From Clostridium sp. (GTDB lineage: Bacteria > Bacillota > Clostridia > Clostridiales > Clostridiaceae), in the NCBI RefSeq assembly GCF_026168755.1, contig NZ_JAPFDR010000016.1, positions 1 to 57,944 of the forward strand: a stretch of DNA of 57,944 bases. Direction: 5' to 3'. The notes under the pieces are model-generated. The model had not been told where the DNA came from. It saw nothing but the letters and a program-made list of their open reading frames with translations, and did not search any database. Of the stretch, positions 1 through 9,800 are shown in pieces; the first letter of the stretch is position 1; every line of letters begins with the position of its first letter. Position numbers and translations under genes: made by a program.

Positions 1-4
1 GAAG

Positions 5-149
5 GAATATTGTAATTAAGTTTTAGAATTTAATTGTTTTTGGAAGAAAAAGAGCGTTAAGAAGCTGAGGGAACGAAGTGACTTTCGAAGCTTTAGCTCT
101 TTTTCTGGAAAAAACAATATAAATTCTTAACGAAAATTACATAATTCAT
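5..149. repeat. Long imperfect inverted repeat upstream of smpB
   Basis: The outer parts of this segment are reverse complements with few mismatches. AGAAAAAGAGC at 45-55 matches GCTCTTTTTCT at 96-106, and the match continues outward through AGAATTT and TTGTTTTT to GTAATT near both ends. The RNA would fold into a stem of roughly 45 bp with a loop that includes GAGGGAACGAAGTGAC. It could be a terminator or processing structure for the gene left of the window, or a dispersed hairpin repeat. The left edge may be cut by the window start. No ORF lies here. Confidence 0.6.
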
Positions 150-212
150 GGAGATAATATCATTAATTTTCGTCATCACGGCATTCAAGCTCTAACGAAC
201 AATTTAGTGATG

Positions 213-241
213 TTGTGATTTTGAGGGGTTCTTGTTATAAT
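213..241 (+). promoter_or_regulatory. smpB promoter
   Basis: TTGTGA (213-218) and TATAAT (236-241) are separated by 17 bases, a good vegetative sigma-A promoter. It lies 38 bases before the smpB start, so smpB can be transcribed apart from whatever lies upstream. Confidence 0.6.
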
Positions 242-278
242 TAAGAAAAATACGTAAATAAAAAGAGTGGGTGAGAAT

Positions 279-749
279 ATGGCAAGAGTTAAAAATAGTA
301 ATTCTTTAGCTGAAAATAGAAAAGCTCGTCATGATTACTTTGTTGAAGAAACAATAGAGGCGGGAATTGCTTTAGTAGGAACGGAAGTTAAATCTATTAG
401 AGGTGGTAAATGTAATCTAAAAGATTGTTATGCTGATATAAAAAATGGAGAGATATTCATTTTAAATATGCATATTAGCCCTTATGAACAAGGAAATATA
501 TTCAATGTTGATCCATTGAGAGAAAGAAAACTTTTACTTCACAAGGAGCAAATCGGTAGACTTGCAGGTTTAGTATCTAGAGATGGATATACACTAGTTC
601 CATTATCTTTATACTTAAAAAATGGAAGAGTTAAGGTAGCTCTTGGAATATGTAAAGGTAAAAAGAACTATGATAAGAGAGATTCAATGTTAGAAAAGGC
701 TCATAAGAGAGATATTGAACGACAAATGAAAGAAAGAAACCGTTATTAG
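279..749 (+). CDS. smpB: SsrA-binding protein SmpB
   Basis: SmpB binds the tRNA-like domain of tmRNA and delivers it to stalled ribosomes for trans-translation. The product starts [20 protein letters not shown] and is 156 residues, the usual family length. Family hallmarks are visible: the [11 protein letters not shown] start, the GTEVKSIR segment, and a basic C-terminal tail ([24 protein letters not shown]) that enters the decoding centre. I chose ATG 279 over a GTG 12 bases upstream because GGGTGAG lies at normal distance and the family starts here. Its RNA partner ssrA is in this window but about 22 kb downstream, whereas in many clostridia the two are close neighbours. A shared bidirectional hairpin follows the gene. 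Confidence 0.97.
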   Translation: MARVKNSNSLAENRKARHDYFVEETIEAGIALVGTEVKSIRGGKCNLKDCYADIKNGEIFILNMHISPYEQGNIFNVDPLRERKLLLHKEQIGRLAGLVSRDGYTLVPLSLYLKNGRVKVALGICKGKKNYDKRDSMLEKAHKRDIERQMKERNRY

Positions 750-753
750 TAAG

Positions 754-826
754 AAATGACAAATTTAAAATGGCAAACTAAAACTAAAATTTAAAGTTAA
801 TTTACCATTAATAATTTGTCATTTTT
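754..826. terminator. Bidirectional terminator between smpB and the opposing gene
   Basis: AAATGACAAATT (754-765) pairs with AATTTGTCATTT (813-824) and is followed by T residues. The A-rich left arm gives a T run on the minus strand. It separates smpB from the convergent gene at 829. Confidence 0.6.
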
Positions 827-828
827 GG

Positions 829-1740
829 TTAATAAGAAATTTTTATATTTTTTTCTTTCCATCCTAAATCAAATGGCATATTTGAAATATTAAATAAATT
901 ACTATCTATTAAAGGATAGCCATTTGAGTCAAATCCAGATATTATAGATTTGTGATCTGTAAAGAATGATTTATCAAATCTAATAATGTCATCTTTTTTA
1001 TAGTTATTAGATACTTCATGGTCAGGGTTTAGTCTTTTAGTATAAGGCAAAAGTGTTTCTGATAATGTAAAGATATAGTCGTCTAAGTCATCGTTAAATA
1101 TATCAGAATAATAATCCTTATCTATGTAAAAAGAGTTATTGGAATTATCATTAGTAGAATAAAGTGTTAATATATGAGGTATTGTTAGAGTAAACTTATT
1201 TACCGCAAATTGTTTATTATGAATATAGTTAAAAGTGTAATGTTCATCTAAATCAACAATTATTTTATTATTATTTTTAATAATCTTATTTATAATTACT
1301 ATTGAATTAATAGAAGTAAAAATTATAGCTCTTTCTAAAGACCAATCACGTAAGTAAGAAATTCTTCTAAATTCATATCCCAATGAATATTCACTATTTG
1401 ATGAAGAAGTATTATAATAATCATAAAGTTTAGAAACTTTTCCGCTTAAAAAACCATCATTTCTTGTATTAAAAGCAGAGGTTATAAATGTATTTAACTC
1501 ATCTTCATATGGAGTTATAGAATTTTCGGTTATATCGTTATTATCAAAGTTACCAACGCTAGTACTTATATTAATATTATTTAACAAATAACTTTTAGAA
1601 ACATAATCGTTTTTGGGAACTTTACCTATACAATAGAAAAAGTAAGCGAACAAACTTATTATTAATGTACAATAAACCATATTAAATATAATGTTTTTAA
1701 TGCCTATCTTAGAATTGTCATATTTATCGTTTGTAATCAT
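829..1740 (-). CDS. Membrane-anchored protein resembling the N-terminal part of Amidase_6 proteins
   Basis: This 303-residue product has a single hydrophobic segment at about residues 16-39 and an outside-facing remainder. I see no catalytic motif. The order of features (FNTRNDGFLSGKV, then EFRRISYLRDWSLERAI, a DLDEHYTF strand, an IPHILTLY strand and a final YIDKDYYSDIF) resembles the ectodomain that precedes the amidase domain in clostridial Amidase_6 (PF12671) proteins. The cysteine-bearing amidase domain itself is absent, because the protein ends about 75 residues after that point. It may therefore be a stand-alone sensor or binding domain, or a truncated amidase. The family comparison is from memory and is moderate at best. 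The gene is convergent with smpB, with no operon partner, and a CTCC-type SD complement precedes the start. Confidence 0.5.
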   Translation of the reverse strand: MITNDKYDNSKIGIKNIIFNMVYCTLIISLFAYFFYCIGKVPKNDYVSKSYLLNNINISTSVGNFDNNDITENSITPYEDELNTFITSAFNTRNDGFLSGKVSKLYDYYNTSSSNSEYSLGYEFRRISYLRDWSLERAIIFTSINSIVIINKIIKNNNKIIVDLDEHYTFNYIHNKQFAVNKFTLTIPHILTLYSTNDNSNNSFYIDKDYYSDIFNDDLDDYIFTLSETLLPYTKRLNPDHEVSNNYKKDDIIRFDKSFFTDHKSIISGFDSNGYPLIDSNLFNISNMPFDLGWKEKNIKISY

Positions 1741-2111
1741 ATCGTTACTCCTTTAATTGAAATTCCGTAAGTAAAATAGTTAAATTAATTCATAACTATT
1801 AAATAATAAATTCAAAACAAGTTATATTATAGAAAAAGTACTATATATAGTATTAACTATTTCTTTAGAATTATTTAGCAAAATTAGAATAATAGTTGTT
1901 TTAATATAAAAATATGATGGTAAATATTCTTATATAACTAAAAATTCAAATTTAAATTTGTTTAGTTTATGTTATAAATTCAATGTTTAGGGGAATGTGT
2001 ATTACTAAATGATACATAAAAAATATTAAGAATTAACTGTGAAAATATTTAAAAAATGATAAAATAAAATAGGTAATTGATTTGGAAAAGCAATGGAGGG
2101 AGAAAGAGCTA
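1741..2111. other. Intergenic region with two perfect palindromes
   Basis: No gene is seen between the divergent starts. TACTATATATAGTA (1839-1852) and CAAATTTAAATTTG (1947-1960) are perfect 14-bp palindromes. Either could be an operator for the LacI-type regulator downstream or for the minus-strand gene. AT-rich palindromes also arise by chance in this sequence, so no function is claimed. Confidence 0.35.
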
Positions 2112-3107
2112 ATGGCATTAAACATAATTGATATAGCAAAGTTAGCAGGGGTGTCAAAATCTACTGTTTCTAGATACTTAAATAATGGATATGTTAGTGT
2201 TGAAGCTAGGGAAAAAATAAAAAAGGTGCTTGATGAAACTGGATTTACACCACAAAGGCAAGCAAAAGGTATGAGAACAAAAAAGACAAATTTAATAGGA
2301 GTGATAGTTCCTAAGATAAGTAGTGAGACTCCATCAAGAGTAGTTGAGGGTATTACAGAGGTTTTATCTCCTAATGGATATGATATTTTAATAGCAAATA
2401 CAAATTTATCTATAGAAAAAGAATTAGAGTATCTTAATATATTTAAATCAAATCAAGTTGATGGCATAATATTTATGGCAACTAAGGTAATAGATGAACA
2501 TATAGAAGTTATAAAAAACTTAGAGGTTCCAATGGTTGTTGTTGCACAAGATGTTAAAGGGTGTTCATCTGTATATTTTAATGAACTCCAAGCAACAGAA
2601 GATATAACTAATTATTTAATTAAAAAAGGTCATAAGAAAATTGGATATATTGGAGTTTATGAAGAAGATAAGGCTGTAGGACTTTATAGAAAGGAAGCTT
2701 ATATAAATACATTAAAAAAGAATAATATTGAGATAAATTATGAGAATATCAAGATTGGTAATTTTGAAGAGAAAAGTGGTTATATATTAACTAAGGAGAT
2801 AATGAAGGGGGGAGATATTCCAACTGCAATTGTTGCTGTAACTGATAATTTAGCTTTAGGAGCAATAGAATATTTGATGGAAAATAAATATAGAGTTCCG
2901 GAAGATATAGCAGTAGTTGGAATGGGAGATTCAAGGATAGCTAGAGTAATAACTCCAAAACTTACAACAATACATTATCATTATAAAACTGCAGGAAGAA
3001 AATCAGCAGAAATAATTTTAAGTAAATTAGAAAATGAAAAAAAAGAAGAGAAAATGGTGGAAAAAGTAAAATTGAATTGTTTACTGGTTGAAAGAAATAG
3101 TGTATAA
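2112..3107 (+). CDS. LacI-family transcriptional regulator, probably of the sucrose genes
   Basis: The product is 331 residues, the normal LacI/GalR length. An N-terminal helix-turn-helix (NIIDIAKLAGVSKSTVSRYLN) and hinge (KGMRTKKTNLIGVIVP) are followed by a periplasmic-binding-protein-like sugar sensor domain ending in the typical PKLTTIHYHYKTAGRKSAEIIL. I chose ATG 2112 because GGAGGG (2095-2100) precedes it. An upstream TTG at 2082 would add residues absent from the family. Fructokinase and sucrose-6-phosphate hydrolase lie about 1 kb downstream, so a ScrR-like role is the obvious inference. The MarR gene in between makes that less certain. A hairpin terminator follows directly. Confidence 0.88.
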   Translation: MALNIIDIAKLAGVSKSTVSRYLNNGYVSVEAREKIKKVLDETGFTPQRQAKGMRTKKTNLIGVIVPKISSETPSRVVEGITEVLSPNGYDILIANTNLSIEKELEYLNIFKSNQVDGIIFMATKVIDEHIEVIKNLEVPMVVVAQDVKGCSSVYFNELQATEDITNYLIKKGHKKIGYIGVYEEDKAVGLYRKEAYINTLKKNNIEINYENIKIGNFEEKSGYILTKEIMKGGDIPTAIVAVTDNLALGAIEYLMENKYRVPEDIAVVGMGDSRIARVITPKLTTIHYHYKTAGRKSAEIILSKLENEKKEEKMVEKVKLNCLLVERNSV

Positions 3108-3112
3108 ATATG

Positions 3113-3149
3113 AAGAGGAAAGTGTGTGAAAGCAGTTTCTTCTTTTTTT
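3113..3149 (+). terminator. Terminator after the LacI-type regulator
   Basis: AAGAGGAAA (3113-3121) pairs with TTTCTTCTT (3136-3144) with one G-U, and a run of T follows. Confidence 0.6.
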
Positions 3150-3159
3150 ATATTTTTTA

Positions 3160-3211
3160 TTAGGTACCTTGATAATATTAAATTAATAATGTAAAATAAC
3201 ATGGTACCTAA
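3160..3211 (+). promoter_or_regulatory. MarR-gene promoter flanked by symmetric operators
   Basis: TTGATA (3169-3174) and TAAAAT (3192-3197) are 17 bases apart. Exact inverted 9-mers flank them: TTAGGTACC at 3160-3168 and GGTACCTAA at 3203-3211. The left copy lies within an 8-bp palindrome AGGTACCT that overlaps the -35 edge, and the right copy lies at the start of transcription. This fits autorepression by the MarR-type product encoded 24 bases downstream. Confidence 0.65.
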
Positions 3212-3234
3212 CTAAAATTAAGGAGAAGATAATT

Positions 3235-3912
3235 ATGAATAATAAAGTTAAATATGAACAATGTCCATTGTGTGGAAAAAATTGCAGTATAAATGAAGTT
3301 AAATGTTGTAGAGGAAAAAAGTTTGTAAGGTTATTAAATGAGGGAGAAATTACAGAAGAGAAAATAATTGAATTAAAAGAGCAAGCAAGAAAGCGTGAAG
3401 AATTTAAGAGTTTACCTCAAGAAGAGCGTCTTATGATAATGCTAGGAAAGTGTGGAATCATATTAAATAATAAGCATTGTGGTCATCATGGAAGAGACCG
3501 TATATTGAAGATACTTTTAGAAAAGGGAACAATTACTCAAAGCGAATTACAAGATATAATTGATATTCGCTCAGGGTCTTTAAGTGAAATTCTAAGTAAA
3601 ATGGAAGATAAAGAATTAATAATAAGACAAAAAGATGAAAATGATAAGAGAAAAGTAAGAATTGAGATAACCGAAAAGGGAAAAGAATCTATTGTATTAA
3701 AGGAGGAAGAGCATAAGAATAAGGCAAAAGAATTATTTAATGTAATAAATGAAGAAGAGCAAAAGCAGTTAGAATTAATATTATCAAAATTAATTAAGTC
3801 TTGGAAAATAAATCATACTCATCATCATGGACATATGAAAGGTCATGGTAAATGTACGCATAAAAAGTATATGACAGAGCATAGTATTGATAAAAAGAAA
3901 GACTGTGAATAA
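3235..3912 (+). CDS. MarR-family regulator with Cys-rich N-terminus and His-rich C-terminus
   Basis: The 225-residue product has a winged-helix core at about residues 80-170 (GRDRILKILLEKGTITQSE, then the wing KDENDKRKVRIEITEKGKE), typical of MarR. Two additions are unusual. The N-terminus has CPLCGKNC...CC, which looks like a small metal-binding knuckle. The C-terminal tail is rich in His (HTHHHGHMKGHGKCTHKK). Both suggest metal or redox sensing, but this is inference. The gene stands alone, with its own promoter and a matched pair of inverted repeats, so autoregulation is likely. Other targets are unknown, though the sucrose genes start 218 bases downstream. Confidence 0.85.
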   Translation: MNNKVKYEQCPLCGKNCSINEVKCCRGKKFVRLLNEGEITEEKIIELKEQARKREEFKSLPQEERLMIMLGKCGIILNNKHCGHHGRDRILKILLEKGTITQSELQDIIDIRSGSLSEILSKMEDKELIIRQKDENDKRKVRIEITEKGKESIVLKEEEHKNKAKELFNVINEEEQKQLELILSKLIKSWKINHTHHHGHMKGHGKCTHKKYMTEHSIDKKKDCE

Positions 3913-4017
3913 TAATTTTAAATCTAACTCTAAGTATAAAATTGAGAAATAAAAAGCAGGATATTATAATAAAAAATATAGACTAACAAAGGATAAATGA
4001 TATAATAAATTCATAAG

Positions 4018-4103
4018 CATAAATATTTTTATTTATGAAATTGTAAAGCGGGATAGTAATTCATTTTTGAAATATATTTTTTCAGGTATGAGGGAATATT
4101 CCC
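4018..4103 (+). promoter_or_regulatory. Operator-like palindromes upstream of the fructokinase gene
   Basis: CATAAATA (4018-4025) is inverted as TATTTATG (4030-4037). A perfect 12-bp palindrome GGGAATATTCCC lies at 4092-4103, just before the SD. A TATAAT at 4001-4006 could be the -10. Either palindrome could bind the LacI-type regulator at 2112, but neither matches a consensus I can name with confidence. Confidence 0.4.
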
Positions 4104-4129
4104 ACAAATGGACTTAAGGAGGAGAAAAT

Positions 4130-5101
4130 ATGAAAAAGGTAATTTCAATTGGAGAAGCATTAATTGATTTCATTCCACATGAAAAGGGTGCAGCATTAAA
4201 AGATGTAAGTAATTTTTTAAGAGTTGCAGGTGGAGCGCCACTTAATGTTGCAGCAGCTGTTTCAAAGTTAGGTGGTAAATCTCAAATGCTTACTAAATTA
4301 GGGGTAGACGGATTTGGAGACCATATTTTAGAGGAAGTTAAGCCTTTAGGTGTAGATGTTTCAAAAGTATTAAGAACTAAAGAAGCAAATACTGCATTAG
4401 CATTTGTATCATTAAAGGAAGATGGGGAAAGAGATTTTTCATTCTATAGAAATCCAAGTGCAGATATGCTATTAAATGCATCAGAAATAGAAGAAGAAGT
4501 TTTTTCAGAGGGTGGAATATTACACTTCTGTTCAGTTAGCTTAATAGATGCTCCTATAAAGGATGCTCATAGAAAGGCTATAGAATTTGCTAAAAAACAT
4601 AATTGCTTAATAAGCTTTGACCCAAATGTTAGATTACCATTATGGGAAACACCAGAAGCTTGTAGAGAAGCAATTTTAGAATTCTTACCTTTTGCAAACA
4701 TAGTGAAAATAAGTGATGAAGAGTTAGAGTTTATAACTGGAATTGCAGATGAAACTGAAGCATTAAACTTCTTATTACAAGGAGATGTTGAAGTTATAAT
4801 ATACACTAAGGGAACTAATGGTGCAGAATTTATAACTAAGGAAAGAAAAGTATTCTCTCCATCATTTAAAGTGCAGGCTCAAGATACAACTGGAGCTGGA
4901 GATTCGTTTATAGGGTCATTCTTATACCAAGTTGCTGAAGGAGATAATACTTTAGAAAGTTTAGTTAATTTACCAGAAGAAAAGGTAAAGGAAATATTAA
5001 CTTTTTCAAATGCAACAGCAGCTTTAACAGTATGCAAAAGAGGAGCTATAGGAGCTTTACCAACTAAAGATGAAGTTTTAGATTTAGCACAAGGGAGATA
5101 A
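4130..5101 (+). CDS. scrK: Fructokinase (PfkB/ribokinase family)
   Basis: It phosphorylates the fructose released by sucrose-6-phosphate hydrolase to fructose-6-phosphate in the cytoplasm. The 323-residue protein has the PfkB glycine-rich substrate motif (RVAGGAPLNVAAAVSKLGG) near residue 35 and the ATP-site signature DTTGAGD at residues 252-258, whose last Asp is the catalytic base. AGGAGG lies 8 bases before ATG. It is the first gene of a two-gene operon; the hydrolase starts 3 bases after its stop. No sucrose PTS permease is present in the window, so uptake must be encoded elsewhere. The symbol rests on this context, because fructokinase and other PfkB sugar kinases are hard to separate by sequence alone. 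Confidence 0.9.
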   Translation: MKKVISIGEALIDFIPHEKGAALKDVSNFLRVAGGAPLNVAAAVSKLGGKSQMLTKLGVDGFGDHILEEVKPLGVDVSKVLRTKEANTALAFVSLKEDGERDFSFYRNPSADMLLNASEIEEEVFSEGGILHFCSVSLIDAPIKDAHRKAIEFAKKHNCLISFDPNVRLPLWETPEACREAILEFLPFANIVKISDEELEFITGIADETEALNFLLQGDVEVIIYTKGTNGAEFITKERKVFSPSFKVQAQDTTGAGDSFIGSFLYQVAEGDNTLESLVNLPEEKVKEILTFSNATAALTVCKRGAIGALPTKDEVLDLAQGR

Positions 5102-5103
5102 CT

Positions 5104-6531
5104 ATGTCAAAAATTGATTTCGATAAGCAAATAAATGAATGTATGAACAAAAATTTAGATGCTGTGAATAGTGATAAATGGAGAAATAAATATCATATAA
5201 TGGCTCCTATAGGATGGATAAATGACCCTAATGGATTATGTGAATTTAATGGAGAATATCATTGTTACTATCAATACTCACCATTAACGCCGATGGGAGG
5301 GTTAAAGTTTTGGGGACATGCTGTATCTAAAGATTTAGCTAACTGGGAGGATAAAGGTGTAGCTCTTTACCCGGATATAGCTGAAGATAAGGATGGAGTA
5401 TATTCTGGATCAGCTTTTGTTAAAGATGATACTATATATTTCTTCTATACAGGTAATGTAAAACATCAAGGAAAACATGATTATATATTAACAGGAAGAG
5501 AGCAAAATGTTATTTTAGTAACTAGCAAAGACGGTATAAACTTCTCAGAAAAGAAGGTGCTTTTAAGAAATACAGACTTCCCAGAAGATATGTCTCTACA
5601 TGTTAGAGATCCTAAAGTTTGGGAAGAAGATGGAGTTTATTATATGGTTCTAGGTGCTAGAACTACTGATGATAAGGGTTGTATTTTATTATATAAGTCA
5701 AGTGACCTTTATAATTGGGAATTCCATTCAGTACCGGCAGGTAAGCTAAATAATATGGGTTATATGTGGGAATGTCCAGATACATTTAAGTTAGGTAACA
5801 AGGATGTATTAATGTTTTCACCACAAGGGATGAAAGCTGAAGGATATAAGTATAATAATGTATATCAATGTGGATATGCAGTAGGAAACTTTGTTAATGA
5901 TAAGAAAGAACTTAAACTTGGAGAGTTTGTTGAAATAGATAGAGGATTTGATTTCTATGCACCACAAACCTTTGAGGATTCTAAAGGTAGAAGAATAGTT
6001 ATAGGTTGGATGGGAGTACCTGATGCAATAGACCATAAGAATCCAACTATAGATAATTTCTGGCAGCATCAATTAACAATTCCTAGAGAATTAATTCTAA
6101 AAAATAATAAGGTATATCAAGTACCTGTTGTTGAATTAGAAAAGCTAAGAAAAGGTAGCTCAATTAAAAAGGAAGTATCTTTAAATAAAGAGGCTACTTT
6201 AGATATATTTGAAAGTAATACTTTTGAATTAAATATGAGCTTCAAAGAATCTAATGAATTTGAAATTGAATTAAGAGAAGATTGTAAGCTTTCATTTAAG
6301 AATGAATTATTTAAATTAGAACTTGGAAAGTCAGGTTATGGAAGAGATATGAGAGCTGTTGAGATTGAAGCTGTTGATTCAATAAGAATATTCTCTGATA
6401 ATTCTTCTTTAGAAATTTTCTTAAATAATGGTGAAGAGGTATTTACTACTAGAATTTACAATGATTCTATAGGCACTTTATTAAAGTTAAGAGGAAATGG
6501 AACTGCCATAATAGAAAAATGGAATTTATAA
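5104..6531 (+). CDS. scrB: Sucrose-6-phosphate hydrolase (GH32)
   Basis: This enzyme hydrolyses sucrose-6-phosphate to glucose-6-phosphate and fructose. The GH32 catalytic motifs are all present in 475 residues: WINDPNGL with nucleophile Asp41, RDP with transition-state stabiliser Asp169, and ECPD with acid/base Glu223. The C-terminal third has the GH32 beta-sandwich. There is no signal peptide, so it is intracellular and matches a PTS route. It follows the fructokinase by 3 bases and is clearly co-transcribed with it. Confidence 0.94.
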   Translation: MSKIDFDKQINECMNKNLDAVNSDKWRNKYHIMAPIGWINDPNGLCEFNGEYHCYYQYSPLTPMGGLKFWGHAVSKDLANWEDKGVALYPDIAEDKDGVYSGSAFVKDDTIYFFYTGNVKHQGKHDYILTGREQNVILVTSKDGINFSEKKVLLRNTDFPEDMSLHVRDPKVWEEDGVYYMVLGARTTDDKGCILLYKSSDLYNWEFHSVPAGKLNNMGYMWECPDTFKLGNKDVLMFSPQGMKAEGYKYNNVYQCGYAVGNFVNDKKELKLGEFVEIDRGFDFYAPQTFEDSKGRRIVIGWMGVPDAIDHKNPTIDNFWQHQLTIPRELILKNNKVYQVPVVELEKLRKGSSIKKEVSLNKEATLDIFESNTFELNMSFKESNEFEIELREDCKLSFKNELFKLELGKSGYGRDMRAVEIEAVDSIRIFSDNSSLEIFLNNGEEVFTTRIYNDSIGTLLKLRGNGTAIIEKWNL

Positions 6532-6640
6532 AATTAATTGTTGATACTACTAAATTAACATGTATAATTGAAATAAGGGAATTCTGAACTATTTTAGACT
6601 TTTACCACCATAGAAGTTTATTTGGGGATTCTTTAACATT

Positions 6641-6706
6641 TTCAACAATAATGAATAATATTAAAGATGGTAAGACTTATGAGGACATAGGTCTTATCAT
6701 TTTTTA
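6641..6706 (+). repeat. Direct repeat, left copy, containing the sucrose-operon terminator
   Basis: This 66-base segment recurs at 15626-15693 with four substitutions and one 2-base insertion. Its right half is an intrinsic terminator: GATGGTAAGACTTATG pairs with CATAGGTCTTATCATT and a T6 run follows (6667-6706). It ends the sucrose operon. The two copies bracket the first M60 peptidase cassette. Confidence 0.85.
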
Positions 6707-6891
6707 TTTAATTATAAGATAGAGGATATAAAATTAATATTTTTGTCAAAAAACAAAGAAAAAATATTTCAAAATTATATTAAATTCATAAAAAAATAAA
6801 AATATATTTAATGATATTTAATAATTGTTGAAAAATAAAATAAAAATGTGCTATATTTTAGAGAGAAGAAGTATATATAAGGAGGATAAAT

Positions 6892-9800
6892 ATGAATCGA
6901 AGAAAAATATCAGCTATGTTAGCAGTAGCTTTGATTACAAGTCAAGTACAAGGTATTACATTTGCAGAAACTAAAGCTAGTAGTCAAGAGATTGATAAAG
7001 TTGTTTTGGAAAATTTAGATGATAATAATTCTGATTCAATAGTAGATGAAAAAACAGACACTCAAGAAGGTATATCTGAAGAAAATAGTGAGTCTATTAC
7101 TGATGATTTTAGTAATGAAGAGAATGGTGAAATTTCTCAGGGTGATGTTATAAATGAAGAAGAAAAAGCTATCGAAAATGAATCGAACAAAAACGTTGAA
7201 ACAACAGAAACAGAAAAGGAAAATATTGATGAATCACAACAAGGTTCAGAACAATATAAAGTAACGGGGAAATTAGAATTAGATATTAATTTCGATAGCC
7301 CTATAAAAGTTGCAAATTCAGAAAAAACAGATATATCTGTAAAAATAATTAAAGATGGAAAAAGTAATACTGTTAAGTTAGGTTCAAATGTTACAAGTGG
7401 AAAGTTAGATAATAGTAATATAACTTATAATTTAGAAGCTTTAGATTATAGTAGAAATAAATTAGCAGAAGGTGAAACAGAGTTAGATTTTTATCATTTA
7501 ACTTTTGAAAATCTTGAATTAGGAACATACTCAGTTGAAATATCTGGCAAGGGATATCAAACTGCAACTATGAACAATATAGAAATCCAAAATTCATCTA
7601 AAAGAATTTTATTAGGTACTGATGAAAAGAGAATAGAATTAGAGGATGGTAGTGTTGAACATTATCCAGGTGTTCTAATATCAGGAGATTTTGATTCAGA
7701 TGGTTCAGTAACTAAAGATGATTATGAAATTCTAAAGAATGCTATAAAAAGCAAATCTTCAGATGATAAATTTGATTTAAATAGAGATGGTAAAGTAGAC
7801 ATAACTGACTTAATCTATGTTCATCAAAATATAAATAAAACTAAGAATACCCCAATTATAGTTGACACAGATCCTATAATAAATCCAGATAATATTAGTA
7901 TAAATGTAGATAGTAACAAGGTAACAGTAACTGGAGATATTAAGAATATATTAAAAAGTGAAAATTCTACAGTATCATTAGAATCTAAAAGTGAAATAAG
8001 TGAAGCTAATCCTATAGAAATACCTATGGATTTATCAGCTAAAACAAGAAATTCAAATAAAATTGAAGAAATTACTATACAAGCTCCAAGTGAAAATGCA
8101 CCATCTAGTGGAGAAATTGTTATACCTGGAGCAGGTGAGAGTGGACAACCTTTAACTGTTAAGTTTAATGATTCTAATGTAACTAAATCTATAACAAGAA
8201 CTGCTGATGGTAAAGAAATGGATACTATAAAGATAGATTTAGGAAAACAAGTTGCAGTAAGTCAAATCAGTATAAAAGTTACTGGTAGTAGAAGCAATAA
8301 GAACTTAACTGAAATAGCAAAAGTTGAGTTTTTAAATAATGTTTATAAAGAAATGCCAAAACCTAAAATGAATATACCAGTTATAAACCAATTTACAAGT
8401 ACAACTCAAGTTGGACAAGAGTCTATGACAATAGGTTGGCAACATGAAACAAATGTATCTGGATATGAAATAAAGGTTGAAGAATTAAATAATAACAATC
8501 AAGTTGTAAATACAAGCACTTATAAAACAAATGATAATTCTTTAAAAATAGAAAAAGTAAATGCTTATGGGATTTATAGAGTTAGTATCCAATCAATTTC
8601 AGGGGAATGGAAGAGTGGATATAAAGATGAGCAAACAGGATATAGCGAAACTGCAACAGGAGATACTAACTTAACTAATAATTCAAATGATAAAGATGGA
8701 AAGCCAGATAATGTTGATTCAAACTATCAACCGCAAGCTTGGGATTCTAAGTCAGGAAAATTAAGTGAAAGTGCAGCAGGAGATAATGGTAGTAGCTTTG
8801 GAGCTGATTCTATAATAGAGGTTCAAGTAATACCAGAAACAGCACCAGAAGGGCCAGAAGGAATAAAAGTAAAAGGTGGATATAAACAACTTACAGTTTC
8901 ATGGAAATCTCATGCAAAAGCAAAAGATTATGAATTATACTATAGAAAAGTTGGAACTAAAGAATGGTTAAAAGCAAATGATAATGGAGAAAAATATACA
9001 GATTCTAATTTAGATGATAATATTCCAACAGGAGTTTTTGATTTAGCAGCAGGGGCTACTGATAGTTCAGACTTTATAAGAGGTACATCATACACAATAA
9101 CAGGATTAGAAGATACAACTAGTTATGAAATTATGATGACAGCAACAAATCACCATGGAACAGGTGGATTATCACAAGTTTATATTGGAGCTACTACTAA
9201 GTTAGTACCACCAGTAACAACTAACTATAAGCTTATAAATACAGCAAATGGGGTAGGTGCATTAACTAATAATATAGAAAAAGTTGAATTTAAGCAAGGT
9301 GATAGCGATAATGAAAATGCTGTTGTAGATAATGATTATAGTACAGCATGGACTTGGAATGGTTGGGATACATCTATTTATGGAAAAGGTGGTCCTGTAA
9401 TAACATTTGATAAAGAGTATAAAATTGATACTGTAAGATTAATAACAAGATTAGATATAGATTCATGGCCATATGAGGGAAATATAGGCTTCTTAAATAA
9501 AGAAACAGGAAAATGGGAATATATAAATGCTTCATTAAGCACAAGTGGTAAAGTAGTAACATTAAAGTTATCTGAACCTATAACAGCTAAGCAAATACAA
9601 ACAAATATATCTGTATATCCTGGATCAGGATCAGGTAAAGTAAGTATATCTGAAATCAAGTTCTATGAATATGATAGCTTAGAAAAAGATGTAGATAATT
9701 TATTTGCTGATGATTTGAAATTATCATTAAACAATGATGTTACGCAAACAATGGTAGATGAGCTTGTTAAGAGAGCAAATACAATAGACCCAATAAATTT

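Noticed and set aside
4020..4060. CcpA catabolite-response site (TTGTAAAGCGGGATAG) before the fructokinase gene
   Set aside because: The central CG and the second half do not fit the consensus.
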